A DNA stretch of 64,000 bases from CAJQQY01 sp964564545 (GCA_964564545.1 CAZMBP010000074.1:1-64000), one strand, 5' to 3'. Positions 17,460 to 27,547 are shown, numbered from the stretch's first letter. The notes: generated by a model not told the origin, from the letters alone. Made by a program: numbers and translations.

Positions 17460-18410
17460 ATGAAAAAAAATCTTTCGTTTCTAGGATGGACACTTTTATT
17501 GGCATTACCATTTTTATTCGTTGCATGTGGCGATGATGATGATGAACCAACTCCAATGGTAAATGAACCAATGAGTATTGTTGAAATTGCAAGTGGAGAT
17601 GCCCAATTCAGTACTTTAGTTGCTGCCTTACAACAAGCAGATTTAGTTTCTGTTCTTGATGGAAATGGACCTTTTACTGTTTTTGCTCCAACAAATGACG
17701 CTTTCACAGCAGCAGGAATTGACTTAACTACCATTTCTGATGCAGCTTTAAAAGAAGTATTATTATACCATGTTTTAGGTGGTGCTAAAATTACTTCAGG
17801 AGACTTAGCAGATGGTCAGACTTATGCATCAACTGCTTCTAACTATGGACCAAATGATACTCAACTTTCTATTTTAATTGAGAAAGGTAGCAATGGAGTT
17901 GTGATCAACGGAACAACTAATGTTTCTACTGCAGATGTAGATGCAACAAATGGTGTTATCCACATCGTTGACCAAGTACTTTTACCAATGGATATTGTTG
18001 GACATGCAGTAGCAAATAGCAATTTTACATCTTTAGTAGGTGCATTAGGAGCTGCTGATGCAGGCCTTGTAGATCTTTTACAGACAGATGGTCCGTTCAC
18101 AGTATTCGCTCCATTAAATAGTGCATTTGCTGCAATTCAATCTACAGTTGATGGATTGACAACTGAGCAATTAGCGAAAGTTTTGACATACCATGTTGTT
18201 ACTCCTGGAAATGTACGATCAACAGATTTAACTAATGGAATGGAGGTGACTTCAGCAAACGCCTCAGAGAAATTCACAGTAAATATTGATGGATCAGTAA
18301 CTATTACTGATGCTGCAGGAGGTACTTCTACTGTTATTTTGACAGATGTTCAAGCTACTAATGGAGTAATTCACGTATTAGATGCTGTAATTATTCCAAG
18401 CAACTTATAA
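17460..18410 (+). CDS. Lipoprotein with two fasciclin (FAS1) domains
   Basis: A 316-aa lipoprotein: signal with lipobox FVAC (Cys22) followed by GDDDDE. Acidic residues right after the Cys act as surface-export signals for Bacteroidota lipoproteins, so it is probably on the outer face. Two FAS1 domains follow (about 38-178 and 182-316), each with the H1 motif GPFTVFAPTNDAF or GPFTVFAPLNSAF and the H2 motif NGVIHIVD or NGVIHVLD. FAS1 domains mediate adhesion. It sits between two terminators and is monocistronic. Low-ambiguity call; the ligand is unknown. Confidence 0.93.
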   Translation: MKKNLSFLGWTLLLALPFLFVACGDDDDEPTPMVNEPMSIVEIASGDAQFSTLVAALQQADLVSVLDGNGPFTVFAPTNDAFTAAGIDLTTISDAALKEVLLYHVLGGAKITSGDLADGQTYASTASNYGPNDTQLSILIEKGSNGVVINGTTNVSTADVDATNGVIHIVDQVLLPMDIVGHAVANSNFTSLVGALGAADAGLVDLLQTDGPFTVFAPLNSAFAAIQSTVDGLTTEQLAKVLTYHVVTPGNVRSTDLTNGMEVTSANASEKFTVNIDGSVTITDAAGGTSTVILTDVQATNGVIHVLDAVIIPSNL

Positions 18411-18441
18411 ATTTCATACTTAAATATAATTCAATTTTGAA

Positions 18442-18479
18442 ATGAGCCATCCATTAGTTCCGGATGGCTCATTTTTTTT
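18442..18479 (+). terminator. Terminator after the FAS1 lipoprotein
   Basis: A perfect 11-bp stem ATGAGCCATCC/GGATGGCTCAT with a 9-nt loop and seven Ts that overlap the stop of the convergent minus-strand gene. Confidence 0.85.
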
Positions 18480-19221
18480 ATCCTAAACTCTTTTCTTTTT
18501 CCTCTGTCAACTCCTTCCTAGATTTTGTCAATACAATCCACCTTATTACGGCAATCAACCCCGCAATTATTAATATAAATCCACCGATCAGAACCACAGC
18601 TCCAAGAGCTTCATTTCCTGAACATGAAAGATTGCATGATAAAGCTAGGACTAATATCCCCAATCCGATGGCCAATAAAACTGAAAAAAATATCGCTAAA
18701 AATTTTCCAAAATCAGTCATCCCGCTTTCTGTTCTTTTAAGTTTTCGAACCTTACTTCTAATTCTTTTGCGAAGTTTTTTCTTAACCTTTCTAATAAGTT
18801 TTCGATCATTTATTTTTTCAATTCTAGTATCCTTACCATCTTTTTTTATGTCGAGTGCAACTTGCTGCACAGAAAAATTTGATGGATTATTTTGTAGGGA
18901 AAAAGCATTTTTCGTTGACTGATTTCCTATAAAAACCATAAATATTAACGTACACACCATTCCAACTAGTTGCCATTGTTTTTCTCGAAAAAAGGTTTTT
19001 TTAAAAATTCCTTTTTTTACATGTTTCATGGGATAAAAAGCATAAGCCGTTAATATCAATATTGCAACAACATAAAGTAGTACCGATGGTAAAATTATTT
19101 TTTCTGTAAAAAGCAACGCACCTATATAGAAATAATAGTAGGATAAAATAATGTGTAATATTATTGTTATGACTAATGCTTTTGCTCTGTTATTTTTTGC
19201 CCAAAAAGATAAATTCCTCAT
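18478..19221 (-). CDS. Multi-pass membrane protein of unknown function
   Basis: A 247-aa protein with about five hydrophobic segments (near 15-33, 40-62, 85-100, 170-192 and 205-230). Between the third and fourth lies a very basic stretch (about 130-165, dominated by Lys and Arg), probably cytoplasmic. I do not recognise the family. The last helices enclose a Cys pair in LSCNLSC. Its stop overlaps the T-run of the FAS1 terminator from the other strand. No operon partner. Confidence 0.6.
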   Translation of the reverse strand: MRNLSFWAKNNRAKALVITIILHIILSYYYFYIGALLFTEKIILPSVLLYVVAILILTAYAFYPMKHVKKGIFKKTFFREKQWQLVGMVCTLIFMVFIGNQSTKNAFSLQNNPSNFSVQQVALDIKKDGKDTRIEKINDRKLIRKVKKKLRKRIRSKVRKLKRTESGMTDFGKFLAIFFSVLLAIGLGILVLALSCNLSCSGNEALGAVVLIGGFILIIAGLIAVIRWIVLTKSRKELTEEKEKSLG

Positions 19222-19345
19222 GCCTTGATTTTTTTAACGTGAAAATTTAAAAACATAAACTTCCTGAAAATACCACATGATTTCTAATCGATTTTCACAA
19301 AAAACAAATATCATTTTATTGAATATAACTTGAGAGTGTTTTTTT

Positions 19346-19389
19346 ATAAAAAAATCCTTTTAGATTTTTAGTCTAAAAGGATTTTCTCT
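19346..19389 (-). terminator. Terminator after the giant M43 metalloprotease gene
   Basis: A perfect 14-bp stem AAAATCCTTTTAGA/TCTAAAAGGATTTT with a 7-nt loop; A-run on the left gives a T-run for minus-strand transcripts. Confidence 0.8.
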
Positions 19390-19408
19390 ACTATTTGCCA
19401 GAGCAACC

Positions 19409-22400
19409 TTAACGAATCAAGGTTACATCGCCTACAAATTGTTCATCTCCCTCTGGGCAAGTTACTCTGATTACATAAACGTAAACATCTGAAACACCAG
19501 GTTTTCCATCGACAGATCCATCCCATTGAGCGTTACTTCCTGAGGCTTCAAAAACTTTTTCGCCCCATCGATCAAAAATTTTCATAGAGCTAACTACCTC
19601 TACTCCTTCGCCAATTACTGCTTCAAATTTATCATTCAATCCATCTCCATCTGGTGTAAATGCATTTGGAATTTGAACTTTATCTGCTTGACATGGGAAT
19701 GTTAAAACGATAAATGCAGTTGAAATACATCCATTCAAATCAGTAACCGTTACCGAGTATGTTGTATTATTTTCGATTGGAGTTACTGTTGGGTTTTCGC
19801 AATCGTCACAACTTAAAGTTTCTGTGTTTTCCCATTCAATGGAATCTACATTTGAAGGAAGATTTGTGATTTGTAAATCAACACTTTCTCCTACAGCAAC
19901 TATGGTGCTTGGTGAAGCAGTAATGCCTATTTCAAAATCGGAACCTGAAGCAACTGAGACTTGCGCTTCATATTCACAGAATCCATCTGTCAAATAAATG
20001 GTGTAAGCGCCAGGTGAAACATTTTCAAATATTGGACTACTTTGGAAATTTATATCATCCAAACTATAAGTCCACTCTGCTCCAATTGGATCTAAAATTT
20101 CTATTCTTCCATTATTTTCTCCTACACAAATTTCTCCCAAAACATCAGCGATAACATCGAAGTCATCATCCTCCGGAATTGTTGTAGTCCCTACAATAGT
20201 ACAATCATTTCCATCGGTGATCGTCACATTATAATTACCTCCCGATTGATTACTAATCGTAGGAGTATTTCCTACACCCGGAACATCCCAATTATAGGTA
20301 AATGGAGTTTGTCCTGAGTTAATAATTACTGATGCTGATCCGTTATCGGCACCTGGACAGGCTGGTGTAATATTGAAATCAAAATCTGTTTCTGGAAAGT
20401 TTTGTAAGGTAATTATATGCGTAGAGTCACATCCATTGGAAGCAATTAAATCTTGCGTATAAGTTCCTGGAGTCGATACTACTTGTCCATCAATAATAAT
20501 ACTTCCTCCGACACAAACAGAAAAATCTTCTTGCGTTTGATAAGAGGTAGTTTGAGTCAAAACAGTATCCAAACTATAACATCCATCATCAGTCCATGCA
20601 ATTAATATATATTGAAAATCTCCTGGAGGGCAGGCTGTTACCGTTTTACAAGTATCGCAATCCAAGTAATCTGAAGGTTGCCATTCATAGTGATCAAAAA
20701 AGTTTCCTTGAACTGTAAATGTCACACAAGTAGGTGGACAAAAAGTAGCCACCTGTGGTTCAACTGTTGCAATCGTAGATCCTATTCGAGTAATCTCAAT
20801 CGTATCACTTTGGAGATTTCCACAAGAGTCGAGAACATCCACCCAATATTTTCCCTCTCCAAAAACAGTATAAGTGCTATCCATCCACCCATCTTGCCAC
20901 TCATAACTAATGAATCCACTTCCTGCATTTAATTCAACTACTCCATTATCACAAATAGTAATATCTGGTCCAAGATCGAGTTCCATTGGTGGATTTCCAA
21001 TCAAAATAAAACTATCAATATTATTAGTGTAGTCACACTCGGCAATGGAAGTTACTGGGAAATCCGAAGACAAATCATATGGCCCAGGCAACGAAGCATC
21101 ATCATTGACGACTATATAGATCGTCTGATTATATTGTGGTGTGATAAAGAACCCAAGTGTTAGACATGTATCTGGATCTATATTTTGCCCTAATTCTACC
21201 GTAGTCAAAACAGTTGCATTGGTCGAAGTTGGATCGCTATCGTAAAAAGTAATTGGCATTTCATTACTCAATCTCAAATCACCTTCATTGCAAATTTCCA
21301 ACTGAACATAAAAACTATCAATGCCACATCCGAAGCTATCGACACTCACGGTAGCATCTGGAATTGGAAATTGTGGGTTAGCATACTGAGTCAAGAAATT
21401 ATTTAAAACAATACTATCACCTACCACATGATGTTCTTGTTGATTGATTGGAATACTTAGATCATCATTAATATTCACATTAAAATAGTTATGCTGATTC
21501 CAAACTGAGCGAGTCGAAACCCAAGGTACGTTCAATGAACCATAAGCTCTAAGTTCACCGACACAACTACATAATAATTCTGTTTCACCATCAGCATCGA
21601 CGTCAACGACAACTGGATATTCTACTCTCGTCAACGAAGAACAAAATTCAGAAGCCAATTCAGCTCCTGTCGCTCCATCCAATATTCGAAGATTAGTTTG
21701 ATCTCGATAAACCACTTCATATTGTCCATCATTATTAAAATCAAAAACAGTACTTCCTGTTTGCCCTGAACCATCGTTAGTCACAAGAGTCCAAAGTGTA
21801 TTCAGACCAGTTCCTCCATCCCATTCATAAACGGTATAAAGAGATTTATTACAAACTCCAAATTCTACTTGTCCATCTCCATCAAAATCTGCAATATTCG
21901 CTTGAGAAATTTCTCCATCACCTGTGGAAATATTATTGACATTGACGAGGTAAGTTGGCGTTTGAATATCCCAAATTTGGATGCCCGCAACCGAAGCATT
22001 ACCTGCATCATTGGAAGTAACTATTGCATCTAAATCTCCATCATTATCGATATCAGCAATACTTGTTCGACCATCTTTTCCACTTGGCATTTCCACTTCG
22101 ATATTTACTGAACTATTTGATGGAAGTACAGGATCGATATCAACTGAATAAACTGCCGTTCCGGCAACGATTTCTAAACCTTCGCAATTTGTACAAAAAT
22201 CATCTGGCAAAACATCAACGGCAACTGAATAAGAAACAGCTCGGTTATGCATTTCTCCAATTCCATTTTGATCTTGAATACCTCGTCGATTATTAGCTCC
22301 TCCTTCTGTGATTAACGTTCCATCCAATCCATTAAAAATCTGATTTCCAACATAAATTTCCGCAATTCCATTTCCATCAAAATCTGCTGCACTTGCTGTA

Positions 22401-25400
22401 TTTGCATCCTCAATATTATCGTAACCTGCAACAGCATTCGACATCCATTTCTCTACATAAGTGGTTCCATCAAATTCATAGCAAACTATTCGTCGACGAA
22501 CATCACCTGTAATTATTCCACTTCCTGCATAATTCTGATTAGCAAAATTATCACTTGCTTGGAAAAATATTTCTACCATTCCATTGCCATCTAAATCTGC
22601 AATAGAAGGTCCACTATTAATATATCGAAATGCAGGTGTGGTAATTACCGTTTCAATATTTCCACTTGCTCCATCGACAACAATGATATTTGGCCAAGGA
22701 GATCCACCTCCACCGGTACATGGTTTTCCTAAAATTTCAGGAACTCCATCACCATCAACGTCGCCCGTAATTGGAGTGTTATAACCACACCAACTTTGAG
22801 AAGAATTTTGAGTTGTCCATTCTAATTCCAATTCAAAATCAGAAATTCCTCCTGTGTATTCACAATCAATTGGACAATCTGCGTAGTAAAAATCTTCACA
22901 TAAATTATCTCCACAACAATCAGGGTCGTAGCAATCAACTAAACCATCACCATCATCATCAATTCCATTATCGCAGATTTCAGCGCAAAGGCTAATGCAA
23001 AAAGTATTGTTGTCTAAAGAATTTTGAACTACCGAAACAGTATTGTCAGAAAGCGTAGTTGGATTAGAATATTCAGTTAAAGTTCGATCATAACTTACAG
23101 GGTTAGCAACATCTGAAACCGTAACATTCAAATCTGTTACGAGCGAACAATCTGAGGAAATATTTCCGTTCCAATCCGTTTTAATTAAAAACATGTCTTG
23201 ATCCCCATTTCCAAAACTTGTCGTTATTGCTGTTACATAAATAAAGCTATCTTTTTCAATCATACCACTATGCCCTAATCCTCTCACCAACTCGGTTCCA
23301 CCTCCAGAGTAAGATTTTGCCCACATCACATCTCCTAATTTATCCGTTTTCACTAAAAAAATTCGTTGAGGAGCTGCCCTTTCTTGACCAAGAATGAGAA
23401 AGCCATCAGAAACACTTCTTAAGGTTTTTACAAAAACATTAGTATAGTTTTGGAAGCTATATTTTTTCACAAAATCAATATTACCACCAATATCACTCCT
23501 CCCTAAAAACATATTCGTATTCGTTGTACTGCTTCCATTATCATCTCCATACATGATCGAATAAATATTATCATTTTCTATAACCATTCCTGGTGAATAT
23601 AATCTTGCAGATGAAGCTGATGCTACAAAATTCAATTTAGACCATTCTTCTGTTCCGTTCAAACTAAATTTGGACAAAGCTGGGCGCATGGACGAAGATC
23701 CTCCTCCATCAGTATATCTTCCAGTTGTGTATAATGATCCATTATGAACCACCCCCAATTGAATATCATCCGATGCTGAATCTAAATTGAAATTCTTTTG
23801 AATATCTCCAGTAATGTTTCCGTTAAATTTGTTTATCTCTAAAAATCCAAAATCATCACCTGCTCCAGGTAATAGATTATTTTGGGTAGAAGTTATGAAT
23901 AGATAATCTCCTCCAATCACCGGTTCTAAGATTTGAAATCCTTTTAGTCCTATATTACTAGGTGCTTCTTTTGACCACAGCATATTATCGTTTAGAAAGT
24001 CATACTTAAAAATGAATCCTACAAATGCAGCTCCTGAGTTGGGATTACCTGCTCCGGCTCCAATTAAATTATTATCGCTATCTAATAGTAAGCTTTGTAT
24101 CTGATCATTATTATTTGTGAATTTAAAAGTTCTCATCCATTGAGTTTCTCCATTTGGTGTCATTTTCATAATCAACACACTATCCTCCCTAATTCCTGTT
24201 ACAAAAAAATCACCATCATTACTTTCTATAATTTGACGTGCCTGTTCATCTGTTCCACTCTCCCCAACTCTTCGAATAAATGTAGGACTACAATCTTCTG
24301 CAGTTTCAGAAACTACCACAGTCGTACAAGAAGTGTCAGCACACAATGGATTGGAACCCGCCAAACAGATTTCAAAAATTCCAGAAACTGAAAAACTTTG
24401 TGTGTAATCTTGATTCGTAGATTGTGAAACCCCATTAACAAACCACTCGAAACTATTTCCATTAGAGCTAACATTCGTAAAATTTACCGTTTCGTTTACA
24501 CCGATTGGAGAAGGATTATCTAAAATAAAATTCGAAACAACAGGACATACAACAGTTATTTCCATTGAAAAACTTTGAATACAAACTGGATCAATTGAAT
24601 TCGTCGTCGTCAAGGTAATTATAAAAGTCCCTAACGAGTTAAACTGATAAGTAGCATCTGTCATATTAGAAAAAACTGCTCCGTCAACATCCCATTCTGA
24701 TCCATCAAAATTTACAGAAGTGTTCGTAAAATTAATCGTCCCTCCAATATCAACCGTCATTGTACTTGCCGTAAAATCAGCTGTTATCCCAACAGGACAT
24801 GGATCTAAACAAGCAACTGATCCCAACAAACTTTGTCGAATATTTTGAATTGAAAAAACCATCCGCTCTGTCTGCCCAGCAGTAAATGCCGAGTAACAAA
24901 TCAAATCCCCATAGTCCATATAATTTTCAATCATGTCATCTTCATCAGTTGTAAATGGATTGTTAGGATCACTTGCATTCACATCTGTCGAACAAGAATT
25001 TTGATGAAAATCACAAGGTGCTGCCACGGTAGTTTGATCTGGAGGTGTATCACAAACTCGGTCTCCATCTGCCAAACAATCATCATTCGGACAACCTCCT
25101 TGGAAAGTATGATACAATCCTAAGTAATGACCCATTTCATGAACATGCACCGCTGAGTTAGATTGAGTATCCCCAAATCTTTGAGCTTCCACAACTAGAC
25201 CATCTTCTGGTTGACCATGCGAAGTTGGGAAATAAGCATAGCCTGCTACCCCACTTCCAAAACTCGAACTATTGATTTCTTTGACCACCCAAATATTTAT
25301 ATATCGCAATGGATCCCATCGGTTCAAATCTTTCAAAGCAATATCTTCTGTTTCCAAAACCATATCCGTCAAAGCTGAAACGTCTCGCGTAATTCCATCG

Positions 25401-25858
25401 GTAGGGTTTCCATCAGGATCTTGAATAGCTAAGCAAAATTCAATTTGAGTATTGACACCTGTTCCTTGATCATAGTAACCAACATTTTCAAAAGCATCAT
25501 TTAAATCTTGAATCGCTTGAAAAATTTGTGCATCAGAAATATTTTCTGCGCCATTTTGATGTACGATGTGAACGACAACGGGAAGCGTATAATCTGCCAA
25601 AAATTCTGCATTTGAACTATTACCATTTTGGTGGTTATACAAATCTTTTTCAAAGGCAATATGCTTAGCTTGATAAATTGGGTCTTCCAATTTTTGTTGA
25701 AGCAGAGCGTCATGAGCACAATATTCAGAAAGCGTATCATTAGAATTTGAAAGTTCCGTGGTAGTTGGATTTGTCCAATCTATCGCTAAAGTTGCTAATC
25801 CTAAAAATACTGTTGTGTAAGTAAAAGTGCTAAGGAGGTTTTTTAGTAAGAAATTCAT
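19409..25858 (-). CDS. Giant M43-family metalloprotease with FG-GAP repeats and T9SS type B tail
   Basis: A 2149-aa secreted protein. After a signal peptide (1-25) comes a pappalysin-type (M43) zinc protease: HEMGHYLGLYH (His240, Glu241, His244, His250) and Met-turn NYMDYG (Met314). Two PKD-like domains follow (about 355-520), then a long region of propeller-like repeats (525-960; for example GDFFVTG, FLILGQ), a Ca-binding-like CDNGIDDDGDGLVDC segment, and at least seven FG-GAP/VCBS-type Ca loops (for example GDVDGDGVPEI, ADLDGNGMVEI, ADFDGDGQVEF) at about 1050-1450. Ig-like and SprB-like domains lead to the CHU_C tail (FTPDGDGLNDKF, FDRWGEKVF). It is likely an extracellular surface protease that degrades protein; substrate unknown. 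Starts 220 bases from a strong hairpin and is monocistronic. Confidence 0.9.
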   Translation of the reverse strand: MNFLLKNLLSTFTYTTVFLGLATLAIDWTNPTTTELSNSNDTLSEYCAHDALLQQKLEDPIYQAKHIAFEKDLYNHQNGNSSNAEFLADYTLPVVVHIVHQNGAENISDAQIFQAIQDLNDAFENVGYYDQGTGVNTQIEFCLAIQDPDGNPTDGITRDVSALTDMVLETEDIALKDLNRWDPLRYINIWVVKEINSSSFGSGVAGYAYFPTSHGQPEDGLVVEAQRFGDTQSNSAVHVHEMGHYLGLYHTFQGGCPNDDCLADGDRVCDTPPDQTTVAAPCDFHQNSCSTDVNASDPNNPFTTDEDDMIENYMDYGDLICYSAFTAGQTERMVFSIQNIRQSLLGSVACLDPCPVGITADFTASTMTVDIGGTINFTNTSVNFDGSEWDVDGAVFSNMTDATYQFNSLGTFIITLTTTNSIDPVCIQSFSMEITVVCPVVSNFILDNPSPIGVNETVNFTNVSSNGNSFEWFVNGVSQSTNQDYTQSFSVSGIFEICLAGSNPLCADTSCTTVVVSETAEDCSPTFIRRVGESGTDEQARQIIESNDGDFFVTGIREDSVLIMKMTPNGETQWMRTFKFTNNNDQIQSLLLDSDNNLIGAGAGNPNSGAAFVGFIFKYDFLNDNMLWSKEAPSNIGLKGFQILEPVIGGDYLFITSTQNNLLPGAGDDFGFLEINKFNGNITGDIQKNFNLDSASDDIQLGVVHNGSLYTTGRYTDGGGSSSMRPALSKFSLNGTEEWSKLNFVASASSARLYSPGMVIENDNIYSIMYGDDNGSSTTNTNMFLGRSDIGGNIDFVKKYSFQNYTNVFVKTLRSVSDGFLILGQERAAPQRIFLVKTDKLGDVMWAKSYSGGGTELVRGLGHSGMIEKDSFIYVTAITTSFGNGDQDMFLIKTDWNGNISSDCSLVTDLNVTVSDVANPVSYDRTLTEYSNPTTLSDNTVSVVQNSLDNNTFCISLCAEICDNGIDDDGDGLVDCYDPDCCGDNLCEDFYYADCPIDCEYTGGISDFELELEWTTQNSSQSWCGYNTPITGDVDGDGVPEILGKPCTGGGGSPWPNIIVVDGASGNIETVITTPAFRYINSGPSIADLDGNGMVEIFFQASDNFANQNYAGSGIITGDVRRRIVCYEFDGTTYVEKWMSNAVAGYDNIEDANTASAADFDGNGIAEIYVGNQIFNGLDGTLITEGGANNRRGIQDQNGIGEMHNRAVSYSVAVDVLPDDFCTNCEGLEIVAGTAVYSVDIDPVLPSNSSVNIEVEMPSGKDGRTSIADIDNDGDLDAIVTSNDAGNASVAGIQIWDIQTPTYLVNVNNISTGDGEISQANIADFDGDGQVEFGVCNKSLYTVYEWDGGTGLNTLWTLVTNDGSGQTGSTVFDFNNDGQYEVVYRDQTNLRILDGATGAELASEFCSSLTRVEYPVVVDVDADGETELLCSCVGELRAYGSLNVPWVSTRSVWNQHNYFNVNINDDLSIPINQQEHHVVGDSIVLNNFLTQYANPQFPIPDATVSVDSFGCGIDSFYVQLEICNEGDLRLSNEMPITFYDSDPTSTNATVLTTVELGQNIDPDTCLTLGFFITPQYNQTIYIVVNDDASLPGPYDLSSDFPVTSIAECDYTNNIDSFILIGNPPMELDLGPDITICDNGVVELNAGSGFISYEWQDGWMDSTYTVFGEGKYWVDVLDSCGNLQSDTIEITRIGSTIATVEPQVATFCPPTCVTFTVQGNFFDHYEWQPSDYLDCDTCKTVTACPPGDFQYILIAWTDDGCYSLDTVLTQTTSYQTQEDFSVCVGGSIIIDGQVVSTPGTYTQDLIASNGCDSTHIITLQNFPETDFDFNITPACPGADNGSASVIINSGQTPFTYNWDVPGVGNTPTISNQSGGNYNVTITDGNDCTIVGTTTIPEDDDFDVIADVLGEICVGENNGRIEILDPIGAEWTYSLDDINFQSSPIFENVSPGAYTIYLTDGFCEYEAQVSVASGSDFEIGITASPSTIVAVGESVDLQITNLPSNVDSIEWENTETLSCDDCENPTVTPIENNTTYSVTVTDLNGCISTAFIVLTFPCQADKVQIPNAFTPDGDGLNDKFEAVIGEGVEVVSSMKIFDRWGEKVFEASGSNAQWDGSVDGKPGVSDVYVYVIRVTCPEGDEQFVGDVTLIR

Positions 25859-25994
25859 TTTGAAAGAGTGTTTTGTTTTGTAAGGAAAAAGGGAATTGTT
25901 TTATTGGCTAAAGTACATCTTCTTTTAGAAGATAGAATGAAAAGCAGAAACGATGCATATTATTTTGCAAAAGATTTGACAAAAGGATGGTACC

Positions 25995-26077
25995 ACGTGG
26001 TGGTCTGCTTTAGCTGACCTAGAAGAAATAACATTATGGGGAATATTTTTTAGGTCAGTTAAAGCAGACCACCACGT
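25995..26077. repeat. Long hairpin at the 3' end of the lipoprotein gene
   Basis: Two 27-nt arms (25995-26021 and 26051-26077) pair over their whole length with one G-U pair and a 29-nt loop. The right arm ends one base before the stop codon of the minus-strand gene at 26079. It may terminate or protect that transcript, but there is no T-run, and its size is more like a palindromic repeat. The left arm includes the palindrome CCACGTGG. Confidence 0.75.
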
Positions 26078-26078
26078 A

Positions 26079-26759
26079 TTACTCACCCAACTCAAATAAT
26101 TGGCTATTCAAAAAAGCAACAAAATCTTTCACCGCTAATTGGGCTTCTTCATTTTTTTGGGAAAAATCGATTTGGTCTTCTTTGAGAATATCCGGTTTTC
26201 GGATGAGAAGGGAAAGTTCGTTTTTTAGATAAAAATAATCTTGAGAATAAGACGAGATAGCATATTCCAACTTCTCGCGAGAAGGGTTTTTAATGATACT
26301 TTTTGCTTTTGAAAAATAATAAGAAAAGTCAGCTAGCTTTTTTACAATTTCAGAAAACTGCTCATCATTAGTAAAGTCAGGATTTTCTACTTTTGATTTT
26401 AGCACCTGAATTATTGAAAATACCTTTACTGAGTCAACAGCCCCATGATGTCCTTCCCTTCTAGTTTTAAACTTATGTTGAAAAAAAAGCTCTAATGATG
26501 CTTTCACCTTTTTATTTTTTGAATTCAAATTTTCATTATCATACGAAAAAATAAGCTTAGCTAGAGGCATATGACTTTTAAGTTCTTCACCTTCCAATAA
26601 TTCAAAAACAGTAAAATCACTTTTATCCTCTTTTTGAAAAAATTCTATTGTATGTAGCCTTTTCACTCTTTCAAGTTGTGTTTCAAAATCAATATCTTTT
26701 GATTTCTGACAACCAAATAACAATACAATTACAAATAATAAAAACCCTTTTTTTCTCAT
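26079..26759 (-). CDS. Lipoprotein of unknown function
   Basis: A 226-aa protein with an N-terminal lipoprotein signal (lipobox LLFGC, Cys at about 17) and a mature part that is mostly helical, rich in Lys, Glu and Phe. I see no known domain. It starts 12 bases after the transglutaminase-like gene on the same strand, so the two are likely expressed together. A 27-bp-arm hairpin begins right after its stop. Confidence 0.65.
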   Translation of the reverse strand: MRKKGFLLFVIVLLFGCQKSKDIDFETQLERVKRLHTIEFFQKEDKSDFTVFELLEGEELKSHMPLAKLIFSYDNENLNSKNKKVKASLELFFQHKFKTRREGHHGAVDSVKVFSIIQVLKSKVENPDFTNDEQFSEIVKKLADFSYYFSKAKSIIKNPSREKLEYAISSYSQDYFYLKNELSLLIRKPDILKEDQIDFSQKNEEAQLAVKDFVAFLNSQLFELGE

Positions 26760-26771
26760 AAAAATACTTTC

Positions 26772-27347
26772 TCAAATTTGGCTTAAAGCATAAATACAAT
26801 CCTCTCGAATTTTCCAAACTTCCTCTAAGGAATACTTTAACTTATTTTGCAAAATCCACTTCCTTAAAAAATCATGATGCAATTCAACTTTGAAATCACT
26901 AATCTGATTTGGTCTTATTTCTTTTTCTAACAATAAACTTACAAAAGGGGATTCTTCTGTTTCAACTTCTCGGGTAATATCAATTCTCTTATTTTCAAAA
27001 ACCAAATAAGTATGAGCTTCCGGCATAAAGTCTAATTTATTTTTTCTCAAAATCCCTCCTACTCCTGGCGTATTTTTTTCATTCATTTGGTATATCCCAA
27101 TTACCAATTTTAATCCTTTAAAATTGTTTTCCAAAGCCAAAGCTGCTAAGACTGCATGTTTTGTACTACAAACTCCACATTTTTCGGAAAAGACTAATTC
27201 CAAATTCTCCTTAGATGAATTTCTAGAATAGGGTAACCGAAAAATATAATCCAAAGCACCTTGAAAATCAACAATTCCCAATGATCGACATCTTTCAGAA
27301 AGTGGTGCTATTGCTTGAATTAAAAAATTAGGATTTTTCTCAATCAT
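26772..27347 (-). CDS. Transglutaminase-like cysteine protein
   Basis: A 191-aa cytoplasmic-looking protein (no signal). The order Cys60 in KCGVCSTKHAVLAALA, His112 in PEAHTYLVF and Asp123 in KRIDIT, with usual spacing between a helix-capping Cys and two beta strands, matches the transglutaminase/papain-like superfamily triad. The rest is not recognised. Whether it is a protease, cross-linker or inactive scaffold cannot be told. It precedes a lipoprotein gene by 12 bases and is divergent from purC across a 168-bp palindrome. Confidence 0.55.
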   Translation of the reverse strand: MIEKNPNFLIQAIAPLSERCRSLGIVDFQGALDYIFRLPYSRNSSKENLELVFSEKCGVCSTKHAVLAALALENNFKGLKLVIGIYQMNEKNTPGVGGILRKNKLDFMPEAHTYLVFENKRIDITREVETEESPFVSLLLEKEIRPNQISDFKVELHHDFLRKWILQNKLKYSLEEVWKIREDCIYALSQI

Positions 27348-27364
27348 TTGTTCTTTTTTCGTTG

Positions 27365-27532
27365 CTCAGGAATAGTACATTAATAAATTGACATTCTTGG
27401 GTAGTTTATTTTGTTTCTAGTTATTGCTTTGAGAGCATGAGTTTATCTGGATAAATGATTGATTTCAAAGTAAAAACTAGGAGCAAAATAAGCAGTCAAG
27501 AATGTCAATTTATTCTTGAACTATTCCTCAAT
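27365..27532. repeat. 168-bp imperfect palindrome between divergent genes
   Basis: Reading inward from both ends, arms of about 80 nt align with roughly 75% identity, including identical blocks AGGAATAG, AATAAATTGACATTCTTG, TTATTTTG, CTAGTT, CTTTGA and GATAAA. It fills the gap between the transglutaminase-like gene and the purC promoter. Size and symmetry fit a MITE-like or REP-like element; no terminal direct repeat or transposase was identified. Confidence 0.7.
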
Positions 27533-27547
27533 GAAGGTAAAAAACTT

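Noticed and set aside
18464..18922. 152-codon plus-strand frame
   Set aside because: Antisense to the membrane-protein gene, begins within the FAS1 terminator, and mirrors its Lys/Arg and hydrophobic codons.
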